Source: an uncultured Opitutales bacterium (GTDB lineage Bacteria; Verrucomicrobiota; Verrucomicrobiia; Opitutales; Intestinicryptomonadaceae). Taken from it: DNA of 64,000 bases. Both the position numbers and the translations under genes were made by a program. The first letter of the stretch is position 1, and each line of letters opens with the position of its first letter. Under the pieces are notes generated by a model. That model had not been told where the DNA came from. It searched no databases and worked only from the letters and a program-made list of their open reading frames with translations. The stretch is from contig URGP01000003.1 in the NCBI GenBank assembly GCA_900547395.1, forward strand, positions 62,001 to 126,000. The letters are read 5' to 3'. Positions 20,565 to 28,114 of the stretch are shown piece by piece.

Positions 20565-20593
20565 AATATTGCCGAGTGATTTTTTTTTGTCAA
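20565..20593 (-). promoter_or_regulatory. Promoter of the rplC ribosomal operon
   Basis: On the minus strand a perfect TTGACA (20593-20588) is followed after 17 nt by AATATT (20570-20565; 4 of 6 matches to the -10 box; TATTCT two bases later is an alternative). It lies about 176 nt before rplC. Given the terminator after rpsJ and the inserted genes, the cluster needs its own promoter, and this is the best candidate. Confidence 0.7.
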
Positions 20594-20669
20594 TAAGTTT
20601 TTAAAAAAAATGAATAAAATTTTTTATTTTGCTCTTTACAAAAAAATTTCGCCTCTGCAAACTTTAAAT

Positions 20670-21194
20670 ATGAGGTTTATTTTTTGTATATTTTTGGCGA
20701 TTTTTTCATTTTTGACGCTTCTTGGCAACGAAAAACAATGCAACATGCAGTCAGCGGACAAAAAATCGGTGCAAGTTGCAAAATACGGCGAATGCAAAAA
20801 AATTTTCACGATTGCCCCGCTTTCGGAGGAAAATCAAAAAAAATTTCTGCGCGAAGAGCTTGGCGTAAATCAAGAGGTCAATTTTGACGCGATGCTTGAT
20901 GAAATAAAAACTTACGGCGGGTTTTCGGGACTTTGCAGCCAGCTTTCGGAATACTTAAAGGAAACGAACCGCATACCCGAACTTCTTAAATTTAACGCAA
21001 AGCGCATACATTCTTGCGACGGATTTTTTATGCCCGTAAAAGAATATGTGGTATTCTGCCCTACTTCGCGCCATCTTATGCTTATGTCGGAAAACAAAAT
21101 AAACGCTGTTTTTTTGGATTTTAACTTCGCCGTCTGCAAAAAATCCGATTTTTACAAATATTTGTCAAAGACGACCGAAGGAATGGAAGATTGA
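20670..21194 (+). CDS. Uncharacterised exported protein
   Basis: One of the few plus-strand genes, divergent from rplC. I start at the ATG at 20670 because it opens a clear signal peptide (MRFIFCIFLAIFSFLTLLG); an ATG 20 codons upstream (20610) is in frame but would put charged residues before it. The mature part, about 150 residues, is Lys/Glu-rich with several cysteines (ECKK, GLCSQL, HSCDG, VVFCP, AVCKK) and mixed helix/strand pattern. No Shine-Dalgarno for either start. I do not recognise a family. It belongs to the island between rplC and rpsJ. Confidence 0.6.
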   Translation: MRFIFCIFLAIFSFLTLLGNEKQCNMQSADKKSVQVAKYGECKKIFTIAPLSEENQKKFLREELGVNQEVNFDAMLDEIKTYGGFSGLCSQLSEYLKETNRIPELLKFNAKRIHSCDGFFMPVKEYVVFCPTSRHLMLMSENKINAVFLDFNFAVCKKSDFYKYLSKTTEGMED

Positions 21195-21344
21195 GCAAAT
21201 TTCAATTTTAGATAAAAATTGAAATTCCATTTAAATATAAATCATTAAATTTGGCTTTTTCTGTTTTACGCCTGTTTTTTTGAGAGCACAAGCCATTGCC
21301 ATATCTTAAAAAAACAATCCGCATTGACTCTTCGGTAAAATTAC

Positions 21345-21375
21345 AAAAAAAAGAGAGGAGCAACAAACCCCTCTC
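21345..21375 (-). terminator. Intrinsic terminator after the PEP-CTERM gene
   Basis: 8-bp stem (21353-21360 with 21368-21375, 7-nt loop, one G-T pair) followed on the minus strand by eight T. It ends the transcript of the PEP-CTERM gene about 90 nt after its stop. Confidence 0.85.
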
Positions 21376-21463
21376 GAAAAATCTAAATATTTTGCGCCTC
21401 GAACGAAAAACCATTGACATCAAACATTGGGTTTACATTCGGACAAGGAATAAGCAAATACCG

Positions 21464-22738
21464 TTATTTGCCCGCGCGGCGGCGCATAAACGCAAAAGCA
21501 ACTGCCAAGATACCGAAAACCGCCGCATACGTTGAAGGTTCCGGAATTGCGTAGAACTGAAGCTGAACCAAAGAGCCTTCCGAAATCCATTCGTAGTATT
21601 CGCCCTCTTTCAATCCCTGCACCGTCACCATTTCGTTAACCAAAAGCTCGTCAAAAACAGAGGAAGCGTTCGTAGCCGAAATGAGCGTAAACAAGGTATT
21701 TTCCGTTATGTTGGAATTTGTAAAATCAACAATCAAAGAGCCTGCAAAAGTCAAATTGCTGCAAGTAATGACTGTTTTTGAGGCGTCCAAATTCGAGATT
21801 GTAAGAACGCTTTCCGCGCTCGTGCCAAAGCTTACGCCCTTTGTCGTAGAAATTGTGGAATTTGAAAGGGAGACAGTCGCCTTTTGATCCGCCTTGCCGA
21901 AAAACAATGCGTCGGAAACGCCGTCATTATACGCACCTCTTCTTATTAAAAGCGAAGAGTTTTCCATGTTCAAAGTCATTGGACCCGCGGAATTGCGAAT
22001 GCCCATGTCTATGTCAACTTCCGCATTCGTAAAATTCATCTTCAACGTGTTTGAAGAAACCAAACCGCCGCCCGTTCCGATGGTAAACTTTGAATCGCTG
22101 ACCGTCAAAGTCGGGTTTTGCATATACCAGTTAGCAGTTGTTACATCGGAATGGTTGACAACAGAAACGGTTGATGTGTGCCCCATCTGAACAGTACCCA
22201 AATTTGCCGTAGTTGAATTAAATGCCAAGGTTGCAACATTGCCGTTTGATACATTGCCCAAAGTAACATTTGAAGCCGTAAAGTCGAGCTTTGACAAATA
22301 GCTCATTTTAGTATCGCCTGCCGAAAATGTCGTATTTGTTGCATAAATCGTATTGAAATTCTGCGACAAAGTAAGAGCGTTTGCGATTGTAAAAGTTACG
22401 GGAGAATCGGCAGTACCTTTTATTTCAAAAGATTTAAAGGCATTGTTTCCGCTATTTGACGCCGCAACAGTCAAAGAATTTATGCTTATATCAGAACCCG
22501 CTTCAACAACGGGATGCCAATAATTTGAACCCCTCGGGCCCGAAATATAAACATTGGTGGAAGATGTAATAGGACTTGTCCTTGCAACGCCTTCCGCATC
22601 CGTCCATTCAATTGCGCTCCAATTTATGTTGCCTGTAGCGCACGCAACCGAAGGATTGACATAAGCTTCATCAGTAGTTGATTCCTGAGCGAACGCCGCA
22701 GAAGCAATAAAAGGTAAAATATATAGTATTTTTTTCAT
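21464..22738 (-). CDS. PEP-CTERM sorted surface protein, beta-repeat type
   Basis: 424 residues. The N-terminal signal peptide is MKKILYILPFIASAAFA. The body is Asn/Ser/Thr-rich with short repeating beta strands typical of autotransporter-like or beta-helix passenger domains. The C-terminus is the sorting signal: IPEPSTYAAVFG, a hydrophobic stretch, then MRRRAGK. PEP-CTERM proteins are processed by exosortase and usually linked to the surface or extracellular matrix; no exosortase is in this window. It is divergent from the FAD oxidoreductase across a 134-nt AT-rich spacer. It is shorter than and distinct from the other two PEP-CTERM proteins here. Exact role unknown. Confidence 0.88.
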   Translation of the reverse strand: MKKILYILPFIASAAFAQESTTDEAYVNPSVACATGNINWSAIEWTDAEGVARTSPITSSTNVYISGPRGSNYWHPVVEAGSDISINSLTVAASNSGNNAFKSFEIKGTADSPVTFTIANALTLSQNFNTIYATNTTFSAGDTKMSYLSKLDFTASNVTLGNVSNGNVATLAFNSTTANLGTVQMGHTSTVSVVNHSDVTTANWYMQNPTLTVSDSKFTIGTGGGLVSSNTLKMNFTNAEVDIDMGIRNSAGPMTLNMENSSLLIRRGAYNDGVSDALFFGKADQKATVSLSNSTISTTKGVSFGTSAESVLTISNLDASKTVITCSNLTFAGSLIVDFTNSNITENTLFTLISATNASSVFDELLVNEMVTVQGLKEGEYYEWISEGSLVQLQFYAIPEPSTYAAVFGILAVAFAFMRRRAGK

Positions 22739-22819
22739 GATAATTTTTTATTTAATCCCTTCTTAAAAAAATACAAGATAAAAAGAAAAAATAACGACAC
22801 TCCGTCCAAAGCGGCAAAC

Positions 22820-22849
22820 TTGACTTTCATTAAAAAAATCGCATATTTA
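22820..22849 (+). promoter_or_regulatory. Possible promoter of the FAD oxidoreductase gene
   Basis: TTGACT (22820-22825) is followed after 17-18 nt by ATATTT/TATTTA (22843-22849), 24 nt before the ATG. The -35 box is good and the -10 weak. Confidence 0.4.
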
Positions 22850-22872
22850 CATTTAATATAAAAAATTTTGCA

Positions 22873-24822
22873 ATGAAAATAGACAGAAGAAAGTTCATCA
22901 AATTAGGAGGAGGTCTCTTTGGAAGCTATGTTTTCGCAATCAATGCGCCGCTGACTGCCGAAGAGCTTAAAAACATATCAAAACCAACAAACATCCGCAA
23001 ATTTACCGAAAATAAAATTGCGGGAATTTCTCCGTTTTGCGACAAAACAATGACGCCAAAACGCCTCGACTGCGACGTATTGGTTGCAGGCGGAGGCTTG
23101 GCGGGCATATGCGCCGCAATCGCCGCGGCAAGAGAGGGGGCGAAAGTCGTCCTCGTACAAGACCGCTCGCGGCTCGGCGGCAACGCGAGTTCGGAAATCA
23201 AAATGCACCCGCTCGGAATGCACCACAACAACAGCGGATTTCGCGAAGGCGGAATAATAGAGGAAATCCTGCTCGAAAACTTGATGTCAAATCCCCAAAA
23301 AGAATGGGAAGTCTGGGATTTGCTTCTCTACGACAAGGTGGTAAGCGAAAAAAACATCACCCTGCTTTTGGATACCGATTTATGCGGAGTTGAAACAAGC
23401 AAAAATGAAATAAAGCAGGCGTTTGCCCGATGCGACGCCTCGCGCACTTTTTACGAAATAAAAGCCAAGATTTACATCGACTGCACGGGAGATTCCCGCA
23501 TGGCGGCGGAAGCAGGCGCAACCCTCTTTGACGGGCGCGACGCTCCCGAAACTTACGGCGAAGAATTTTCGGGCTACGATCCGCAAGGCACGCACCAAGG
23601 CTCTTCAATCCTCTTCACTTCAAAAGATTTTGGAAGACCAATGCCGTTCAAGGCTCCGTCTTGGGCAAGAAAAATCACAGCCGAAAACATCAGGCATCGC
23701 GGCATAGACAAAAACCGTCTCGAATACGGATTTTGGTGGGTTGAACTCGGCGGCGACATGAACGCTATTTCAGACAGCGAAAAACTGCGCTTCGAGCTTT
23801 TGAGAGTTGTCTTGGGCGCGTGGGACTACGTAAAAAACAGCGGCAAATTCCCCGAAGCCGAAAACCGCGCAATAACATCTATCGGGATGCTCCCCGGCAG
23901 GCGCGACACTTTCAGAATCAAGGGAGAGTACATTTTCAAAGAGCAGGACATTCTCGGAAATTGGAAGAACTTGGAAGACGCAATAGCAGTCGGAGGCTGG
24001 TCGATGGACGACCACCCGAAGGAAGGCTTTGACGCCGTAAACCGCGCCCCTTGCAGGCAAATAAGAAAAGCCCACTTCTACAATATCCCCTTTGGCTCCC
24101 TCATATCCTGCGACTTCAAAAACCTGATGATGGCGGGGCGCAACATAAGCTGTTCGCACGTTGCGTTCACCTCAACGAGGGTAATGCTTACTTCGGCGGC
24201 TTGCGGAAACGCGGCGGGAGTCGCGGCTGCGATGTCGGCAAAGATTAGCAAGACGCCAAAAGAAATTCGCGAAAACAAAAAATTGCTTGGCAATCTTCAA
24301 CAAACATTGCTGCGCAACAATCAGGCAATCGTGGGTGTAAAAAACCAAGACAAAAAAGACCTCGCAAAAATTGCGAAAGTCTCGGCAAACACCGCCGCAA
24401 AAGACACCTCGGCGCAAAACGTAATCAGCAGCTCTGCGTTTGACTTGAAGGGCGAATACAAAAACCGCTACATTGCGGAAATTTCAAAAAAGCCCGTCTT
24501 GACGCTCTCGTGGGACAAGCCGCAAGCAGTTTCGCAAATTCAAATTACTTTCGACGGCGGAAACAGAGAGCTTACGATGACTTCCCATGGCTCGTACTTA
24601 AAATCCATAATTTGGGGAGCGCAACCCGAAATCATAAAGGATTTTAAAATTTTTGGAACTCTTCCCGACGGAAAGAAAGAAATAATCGCCGACGTGAAAG
24701 ACAATTATCAAAGGCTTTTCAGGTTGAATTTCCCCGCAAAAAAACTGGCGTCTATCGACATTGAACTTCTCGCAACGAACGGCAACAGTTTTGCAAGGGT
24801 AAACGAAATCCGCATCTACTAA
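22873..24822 (+). CDS. Tat-exported FAD-dependent oxidoreductase (FAD_oxidored family)
   Basis: 649 residues. Begins with a twin-arginine signal (DRRKFIKLGGG), so it is exported folded; tatC is at 59068. The dinucleotide-binding motif GGGLAG (residues 73-78) within VLVAGGGLAGICAAIAAARE and the following RSRLGGNASSEI fit the FAD_oxidored family (PF12831), often found with carbohydrate catabolism genes in Verrucomicrobiota and Planctomycetota. Also seen: IDCTGDSRMAAEAGA and NLMMAGRNISCSHVAFTSTR near the second FAD region. The last ~140 residues look like a discoidin/galactose-binding-type beta domain (VLTLSWDKPQAVSQIQITF). Substrate unknown; I infer a sugar or polysaccharide-derived substrate only from the family. 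AGGAGG inside codons 11-14 is not its ribosome site. Confidence 0.88.
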   Translation: MKIDRRKFIKLGGGLFGSYVFAINAPLTAEELKNISKPTNIRKFTENKIAGISPFCDKTMTPKRLDCDVLVAGGGLAGICAAIAAAREGAKVVLVQDRSRLGGNASSEIKMHPLGMHHNNSGFREGGIIEEILLENLMSNPQKEWEVWDLLLYDKVVSEKNITLLLDTDLCGVETSKNEIKQAFARCDASRTFYEIKAKIYIDCTGDSRMAAEAGATLFDGRDAPETYGEEFSGYDPQGTHQGSSILFTSKDFGRPMPFKAPSWARKITAENIRHRGIDKNRLEYGFWWVELGGDMNAISDSEKLRFELLRVVLGAWDYVKNSGKFPEAENRAITSIGMLPGRRDTFRIKGEYIFKEQDILGNWKNLEDAIAVGGWSMDDHPKEGFDAVNRAPCRQIRKAHFYNIPFGSLISCDFKNLMMAGRNISCSHVAFTSTRVMLTSAACGNAAGVAAAMSAKISKTPKEIRENKKLLGNLQQTLLRNNQAIVGVKNQDKKDLAKIAKVSANTAAKDTSAQNVISSSAFDLKGEYKNRYIAEISKKPVLTLSWDKPQAVSQIQITFDGGNRELTMTSHGSYLKSIIWGAQPEIIKDFKIFGTLPDGKKEIIADVKDNYQRLFRLNFPAKKLASIDIELLATNGNSFARVNEIRIY

Positions 24823-25383
24823 AAATAAAAAAACGGAATAAAGCGGAATGCGAAAAATGAAAAATCATTTTTTTAATATAGAGCTAAGGCATCCGTAAAA
24901 GATATTTTTCGCATTCCTTGCCCTCCATCTTGGTTTTATTTCGGACTCACGACCGAAAGGTCGCTACGCCTCATAAAACACAAGAGCATCGGGCATTTCT
25001 TCCGTTTTTTGCGTACCCAAAGTTTCCACCTATCAAGCAACTTAACGAAATTCCGTCTCCATTCCAACACGACGTATCAAATATATTTTTTTTAATCAGG
25101 GATTGGGTCTCTGTTTATTTTTTGGTTTGCGTCCCCAAGCCCACACCTATCAAACATCTAAAAAATAAAGAGCTGACGCTTCCGTAGTAAATAGATTTTT
25201 TGCCCATTTGTACTCGTTTGCTTCGCAAGTCTCGGCACTCGCTACGCTCGGCTCTTTGCCTTTCGGCAAAGCTACCCACGCAAGCGTGGTCTTGCCCTCC
25301 ATCTTGGTTATATTTCTATCAAGCAGTTTAAAGATAAATAATTTCCGATTTTCAATAAAGAATCAGAAAAATACCCATCTTTT
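24823..25383. repeat. 560-bp non-coding stretch with palindromes and degenerate repeats
   Basis: No convincing gene. It holds a 14-bp perfect inverted repeat (24845-24858 with 24904-24917), short tetraloop hairpins (24950-24963 with a GAAA loop; 25254-25271 with a TTTC loop; 25276-25289), a 19-bp exact direct repeat reading cttgccctccatcttggtt at 24917-24935 and 25291-25309, and related blocks containing AGAGCT then TCCGTA at about 24880-24900 and 25166-25190. The blocks beginning acctatcaa recur at 25028 and 25146. Looks like an accumulation of REP-like or decayed mobile sequences. Confidence 0.6.
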
Positions 25384-25674
25384 TTATTTCATGTTCGTCA
25401 TTTCCAAAATAATTTCAGGATGTTTTTGCGCGATGTAAAGCAGTCGGCGAGCGGTTGCGGGAATCCTGCGCCTGCCGTATTCCCAGTTGCGAAGTGTATC
25501 TGTCTTTACACCGATAAACTTTGCAAATTTCGGCTGGCTTAGGTTTAGCTGTTTGCGTACGGCTTTGGGTTCAGGGAATATTTCAACCACGCTTATGGGT
25601 TTACGCTTTCCCTGTTCAATTTCTATGGCTTCCTTTAAGCCTTCCATTATTCCGTCAAATATTTCCTTATCCAT
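25384..25674 (-). CDS. higA: Antitoxin of HigA type, Xre-family helix-turn-helix
   Basis: 96 residues. The C-terminal half is a helix-turn-helix (VRKQLNLSQPKFAKFIGVKT followed by DTLRNWEYGRR), the pattern of HigA2-like antitoxins that bind their toxin and repress their own promoter. It overlaps the end of the toxin gene by 8 nt, so the toxin is translated first and the two are coupled, which is the HigBA order. The 15-bp palindrome upstream of the toxin gene (26017-26031) is the likely binding site. Symbol by family resemblance. Confidence 0.85.
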   Translation of the reverse strand: MDKEIFDGIMEGLKEAIEIEQGKRKPISVVEIFPEPKAVRKQLNLSQPKFAKFIGVKTDTLRNWEYGRRRIPATARRLLYIAQKHPEIILEMTNMK

Positions 25675-26002
25675 TGTTCAAAGTCTCCTCAAGGGTTTTT
25701 ATTGCTATTTTTAGGCTATTTATCTGGGTTTGTGTTAAATTTTCTTGGGTAGCCTTTTTGTAGGCGTAAAAAAGAAAAATTTTATCGTTAAGTTTGAAAA
25801 AAGCATAGACTACTCTCGCGCCTGCACTTTTACCGCGATTGCCGAGAGCAAGGCGTATTTTACGCGCGCCACCGCTACCGACAATCAAATCTCCTTTTTC
25901 AGGGTTGTTTGCAAGTTCATTCAGGAACTTTTGTTCAGTAATGGCTGAAATACCAATCTTTTTAAGAGCTTTAATATACGGTGCGGTTCGTATTATTTTC
26001 AT
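25667..26002 (-). CDS. higB: RelE/HigB-type mRNA interferase toxin
   Basis: 111 residues resembling HigB2/RelE family toxins, which cut mRNA in the ribosomal A site: NNPEKGDLIVGSGGARKIRL, GNRGKSAGARVVYAFF and the aromatic core IFLFYAYKKATQENLT. The basic and aromatic residues usual for this fold are present. First gene of a two-gene unit with the HTH antitoxin. No strong Shine-Dalgarno before the ATG, compatible with low toxin expression. It sits in the accessory island between rplC and rpsJ. Confidence 0.85.
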   Translation of the reverse strand: MKIIRTAPYIKALKKIGISAITEQKFLNELANNPEKGDLIVGSGGARKIRLALGNRGKSAGARVVYAFFKLNDKIFLFYAYKKATQENLTQTQINSLKIAIKTLEETLNNG

Positions 26003-26016
26003 TTTCAGTCGATAAG

Positions 26017-26031
26017 TGTGCCAATGGCACA
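26017..26031. promoter_or_regulatory. 15-bp palindrome, probable HigA operator
   Basis: TGTGCCA-A-TGGCACA, a perfect palindrome 15 nt upstream of the toxin ATG. A TTGACT lies just upstream (26042-26037 on the minus strand), so the palindrome would overlap the core promoter, where a toxin-antitoxin repressor is expected to bind. The -10 box is unclear. Confidence 0.6.
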
Positions 26032-26128
26032 GTGTAAGTCAAATAAAAAATTAAAAAACGCCCTTTATATATAACTAACAGAAAAAGTTTTAAAGACACT
26101 ATTTTGCATCAAGTAAAAAGGCTTTTTG

Positions 26129-26186
26129 CTTTACACAAACTTTTTTGTGTAAAGCCGGCTATACACAAAGTCATCTTGTGTATAGC
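26129..26186. repeat. Two adjacent perfect 11-bp hairpins
   Basis: Hairpin 1: 26129-26139 with 26144-26154, 4-nt loop. Hairpin 2: 26158-26168 with 26176-26186, 7-nt loop. Both arms carry TACACAA/TTGTGTA, and an unpaired half copy (CTTTACACAAA) recurs at 26201-26211. They lie after the PEP-CTERM gene stop and before the toxin-antitoxin unit on the minus strand. No long T run follows, so this is not a simple terminator. Confidence 0.75.
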
Positions 26187-26242
26187 AAATCGGCATTTTA
26201 CTTTACACAAAATTCTATTTGAATAAACCATAAAAATGCTTT

Positions 26243-27643
26243 TTACTTTCTCCTGCGATAAGCGGCAAACGCAAGAAGAAGAGCACCGAAAACTGCCGCG
26301 CAAGTGCTTGGTTCGGGGATTTCGGGAGTGTAATTATAAACAAACACAAGGTCGCCGTCTGAATACGACAAATTCCACGAAACGCCATTGTCGCCCATGA
26401 TAACATTTACTTTTTCAGACGCATTGTCGCTCGAAGAAATAAGGCTCGATGCCAAGCCGCTCCAATTATTGTTCGCGCTAATCAGAGTGGCTTCGTAAAC
26501 GCCGCTTTCATCGCCCGCGAAATTTTCCATGTCGATTGACAAAATGCCGTCAAACAAAGTAAGGCCTCCTGCATTCAAAGTTGACAAGCCGCTTTCGTCC
26601 GCTACAAAGCCAAGTTTTACCGAATTGCCATTCTGCGCGCGGAAGTTCAAATTGCCTCCGAAATTTATGGAATGTCCCGAACCCTCAATTTCAAAAACCA
26701 CATTCGCGTTTCCTGTTTTTGCGCTTCCAATCCAAGCGGTGGTGTTTGCAACCGACAATGTGTTGTTCTTGCCCGCAATTTTAAAAGTGATGTCTCCGCC
26801 CTTGGCGTCGCTTGCAAGCAAGAAATAGTTGCCGCCTGTCTTGGTCGTTATAAGAGCGTTGTTTTGTCCAGAAATTGTAAAGACCGCCTTGCCCGTCGAA
26901 ATGGTATTGTCAGAACCGAACGCAAATGTGCCGTCAACAGTCATCTCCGCATTGCCCTGCATGTTGATTTCCGTCAAGCCGCTGCCTGCCGCGCGGACAT
27001 TAAAATCCTTCTTGAAATTAGCAACAGACTTCGCGCCCTCTTCTCCTGAAATGTTAAAATAAAGGCGGTTTGTGGAATCTGCATTCGCCGCAGTCGTATT
27101 TATATAGCAGTTGTATTCCGATGTAAAAGTGTTGCCCGCTCCCGAAATAACCACGCCTGCGTTGCCTGAATTGTACCCTGCATCGGAAGCAATTTTAAAG
27201 TGCGACACAGAGAAATCGGAATATCCCCAAAGACGCAATTCGTTTGTGGAATTTGAATTGTAATTCTTGGAAGATTCTATCGCCATGTTCCAAGAAGAGT
27301 CGCTAAACGTGTTTTCGGAAAGCACGGCGCGCTTGTCGGAAGTTCCCTGCATTTCAAAAACAGTGCTTGAATTTGCGCCGTCGCGAGAAATTAAAAATTT
27401 GGTGAACGTCGCGCTCGTCGCGCCATACTTCACAAGATATTCGGAATCTGCGCTGTCAGCCTGCCATTCCAAAGAAATCGGATTTTCAAAAACAGTATTG
27501 TCAAAAACCCAAGTTGCGCTGCCTGCGGGAGATGCGAATTTTGTGTCCGAAACATTCATGTTTTCATAAGTTCCCGCTTCAATATCGGCAAACAATGAGC
27601 AGAAGACAGACGCGGCAAAAGAAACAAGCAACAGTTTCTTCAT
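26243..27643 (-). CDS. PEP-CTERM sorted surface protein, paralogue 1
   Basis: 466 residues from the ATG at 27643, which opens the signal peptide MKKLLLVSFAASVFCSLFA; upstream in-frame codons do not look like a protein. The body is glycine/asparagine/serine-rich with repeating beta units; the tail is IPEPSTCAAVFG, a hydrophobic helix, then YRRRK, an exosortase-type sorting signal. It is clearly paralogous to the protein at 49586-50977: shared blocks include AGSG(L/I)TE(I/V)N(M)xGNA, GKNNTLSVA, WIG(S/T)xKT and GSGH(S/A)INF. Probably exported and anchored to or shed from the surface. Specific function unknown. Confidence 0.88.
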   Translation of the reverse strand: MKKLLLVSFAASVFCSLFADIEAGTYENMNVSDTKFASPAGSATWVFDNTVFENPISLEWQADSADSEYLVKYGATSATFTKFLISRDGANSSTVFEMQGTSDKRAVLSENTFSDSSWNMAIESSKNYNSNSTNELRLWGYSDFSVSHFKIASDAGYNSGNAGVVISGAGNTFTSEYNCYINTTAANADSTNRLYFNISGEEGAKSVANFKKDFNVRAAGSGLTEINMQGNAEMTVDGTFAFGSDNTISTGKAVFTISGQNNALITTKTGGNYFLLASDAKGGDITFKIAGKNNTLSVANTTAWIGSAKTGNANVVFEIEGSGHSINFGGNLNFRAQNGNSVKLGFVADESGLSTLNAGGLTLFDGILSIDMENFAGDESGVYEATLISANNNWSGLASSLISSSDNASEKVNVIMGDNGVSWNLSYSDGDLVFVYNYTPEIPEPSTCAAVFGALLLAFAAYRRRK

Positions 27644-27733
27644 AATATATAAATTATATAAAACGCGTTTTTTAATGTATAGTATTTTCAAAATATTTTG
27701 TGGAATAAACATTAAAAAACATTATTCCAATAC

Positions 27734-27766
27734 AAAAAAAGAGGCCGAACAAAAACGTTCGACCTC
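27734..27766 (-). terminator. Strong intrinsic terminator after rpsJ
   Basis: 10-bp stem (27741-27750 with 27757-27766, one G-T pair, 6-nt loop) followed on the minus strand by seven T, about 25 nt after the rpsJ stop. It closes the rpsL-rpsG-fusA-rpsJ unit and so separates it from the rest of the S10 cluster. Confidence 0.93.
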
Positions 27767-27790
27767 AAATTTTCAGACAGTTGCAACTAA

Positions 27791-28096
27791 TCAGATGTTA
27801 ATTGTAATGTCAACGCCTGCGGGAAGATTGAGCTTCTTGAGCTCGTCAACCGTATTAACAGTCGGCTCAATGATGTCAATCAAACGCTTGTGAGTACGGA
27901 GCTCAAATTGTTCCATGCTCTTTTTATCAACGTGAACCGAACGGTTTACGGTAAAGCGTTCAATGCGTGTGGGCAATGGAACAGGTCCGGAAACCCTTGC
28001 ACCTGTTCTTTTTGCTGTTTCAACGATATCTCCAGCACTTTGGTCTACTGTGCGAAAATCGTAGCCCTTTAGTCTGATTCTAATTTTTTGTGCCAT
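27791..28096 (-). CDS. rpsJ: Ribosomal protein S10 / NusE
   Basis: 30S head protein that also acts as NusE in antitermination. 101 residues: [20 protein letters not shown], the loop [19 protein letters not shown], and [21 protein letters not shown] lies about 9 nt upstream. Here it ends the str operon after fusA, and a terminator follows; rplC is 7.4 kb away instead of adjacent. Confidence 0.98.
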   Translation of the reverse strand: MAQKIRIRLKGYDFRTVDQSAGDIVETAKRTGARVSGPVPLPTRIERFTVNRSVHVDKKSMEQFELRTHKRLIDIIEPTVNTVDELKKLNLPAGVDITINI

Positions 28097-28114
28097 TGTA
28101 ATAATTCCTTAAAT

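Noticed and set aside
21411..21420. TTGACA on the plus strand near 21414
   Set aside because: No plus-strand gene follows; lies in the 3' region of the PEP-CTERM gene.
24823..25383. CRISPR array in the repeat-rich spacer
   Set aside because: Repeats are few, unequal in spacing and imperfect; no cas genes in the window.
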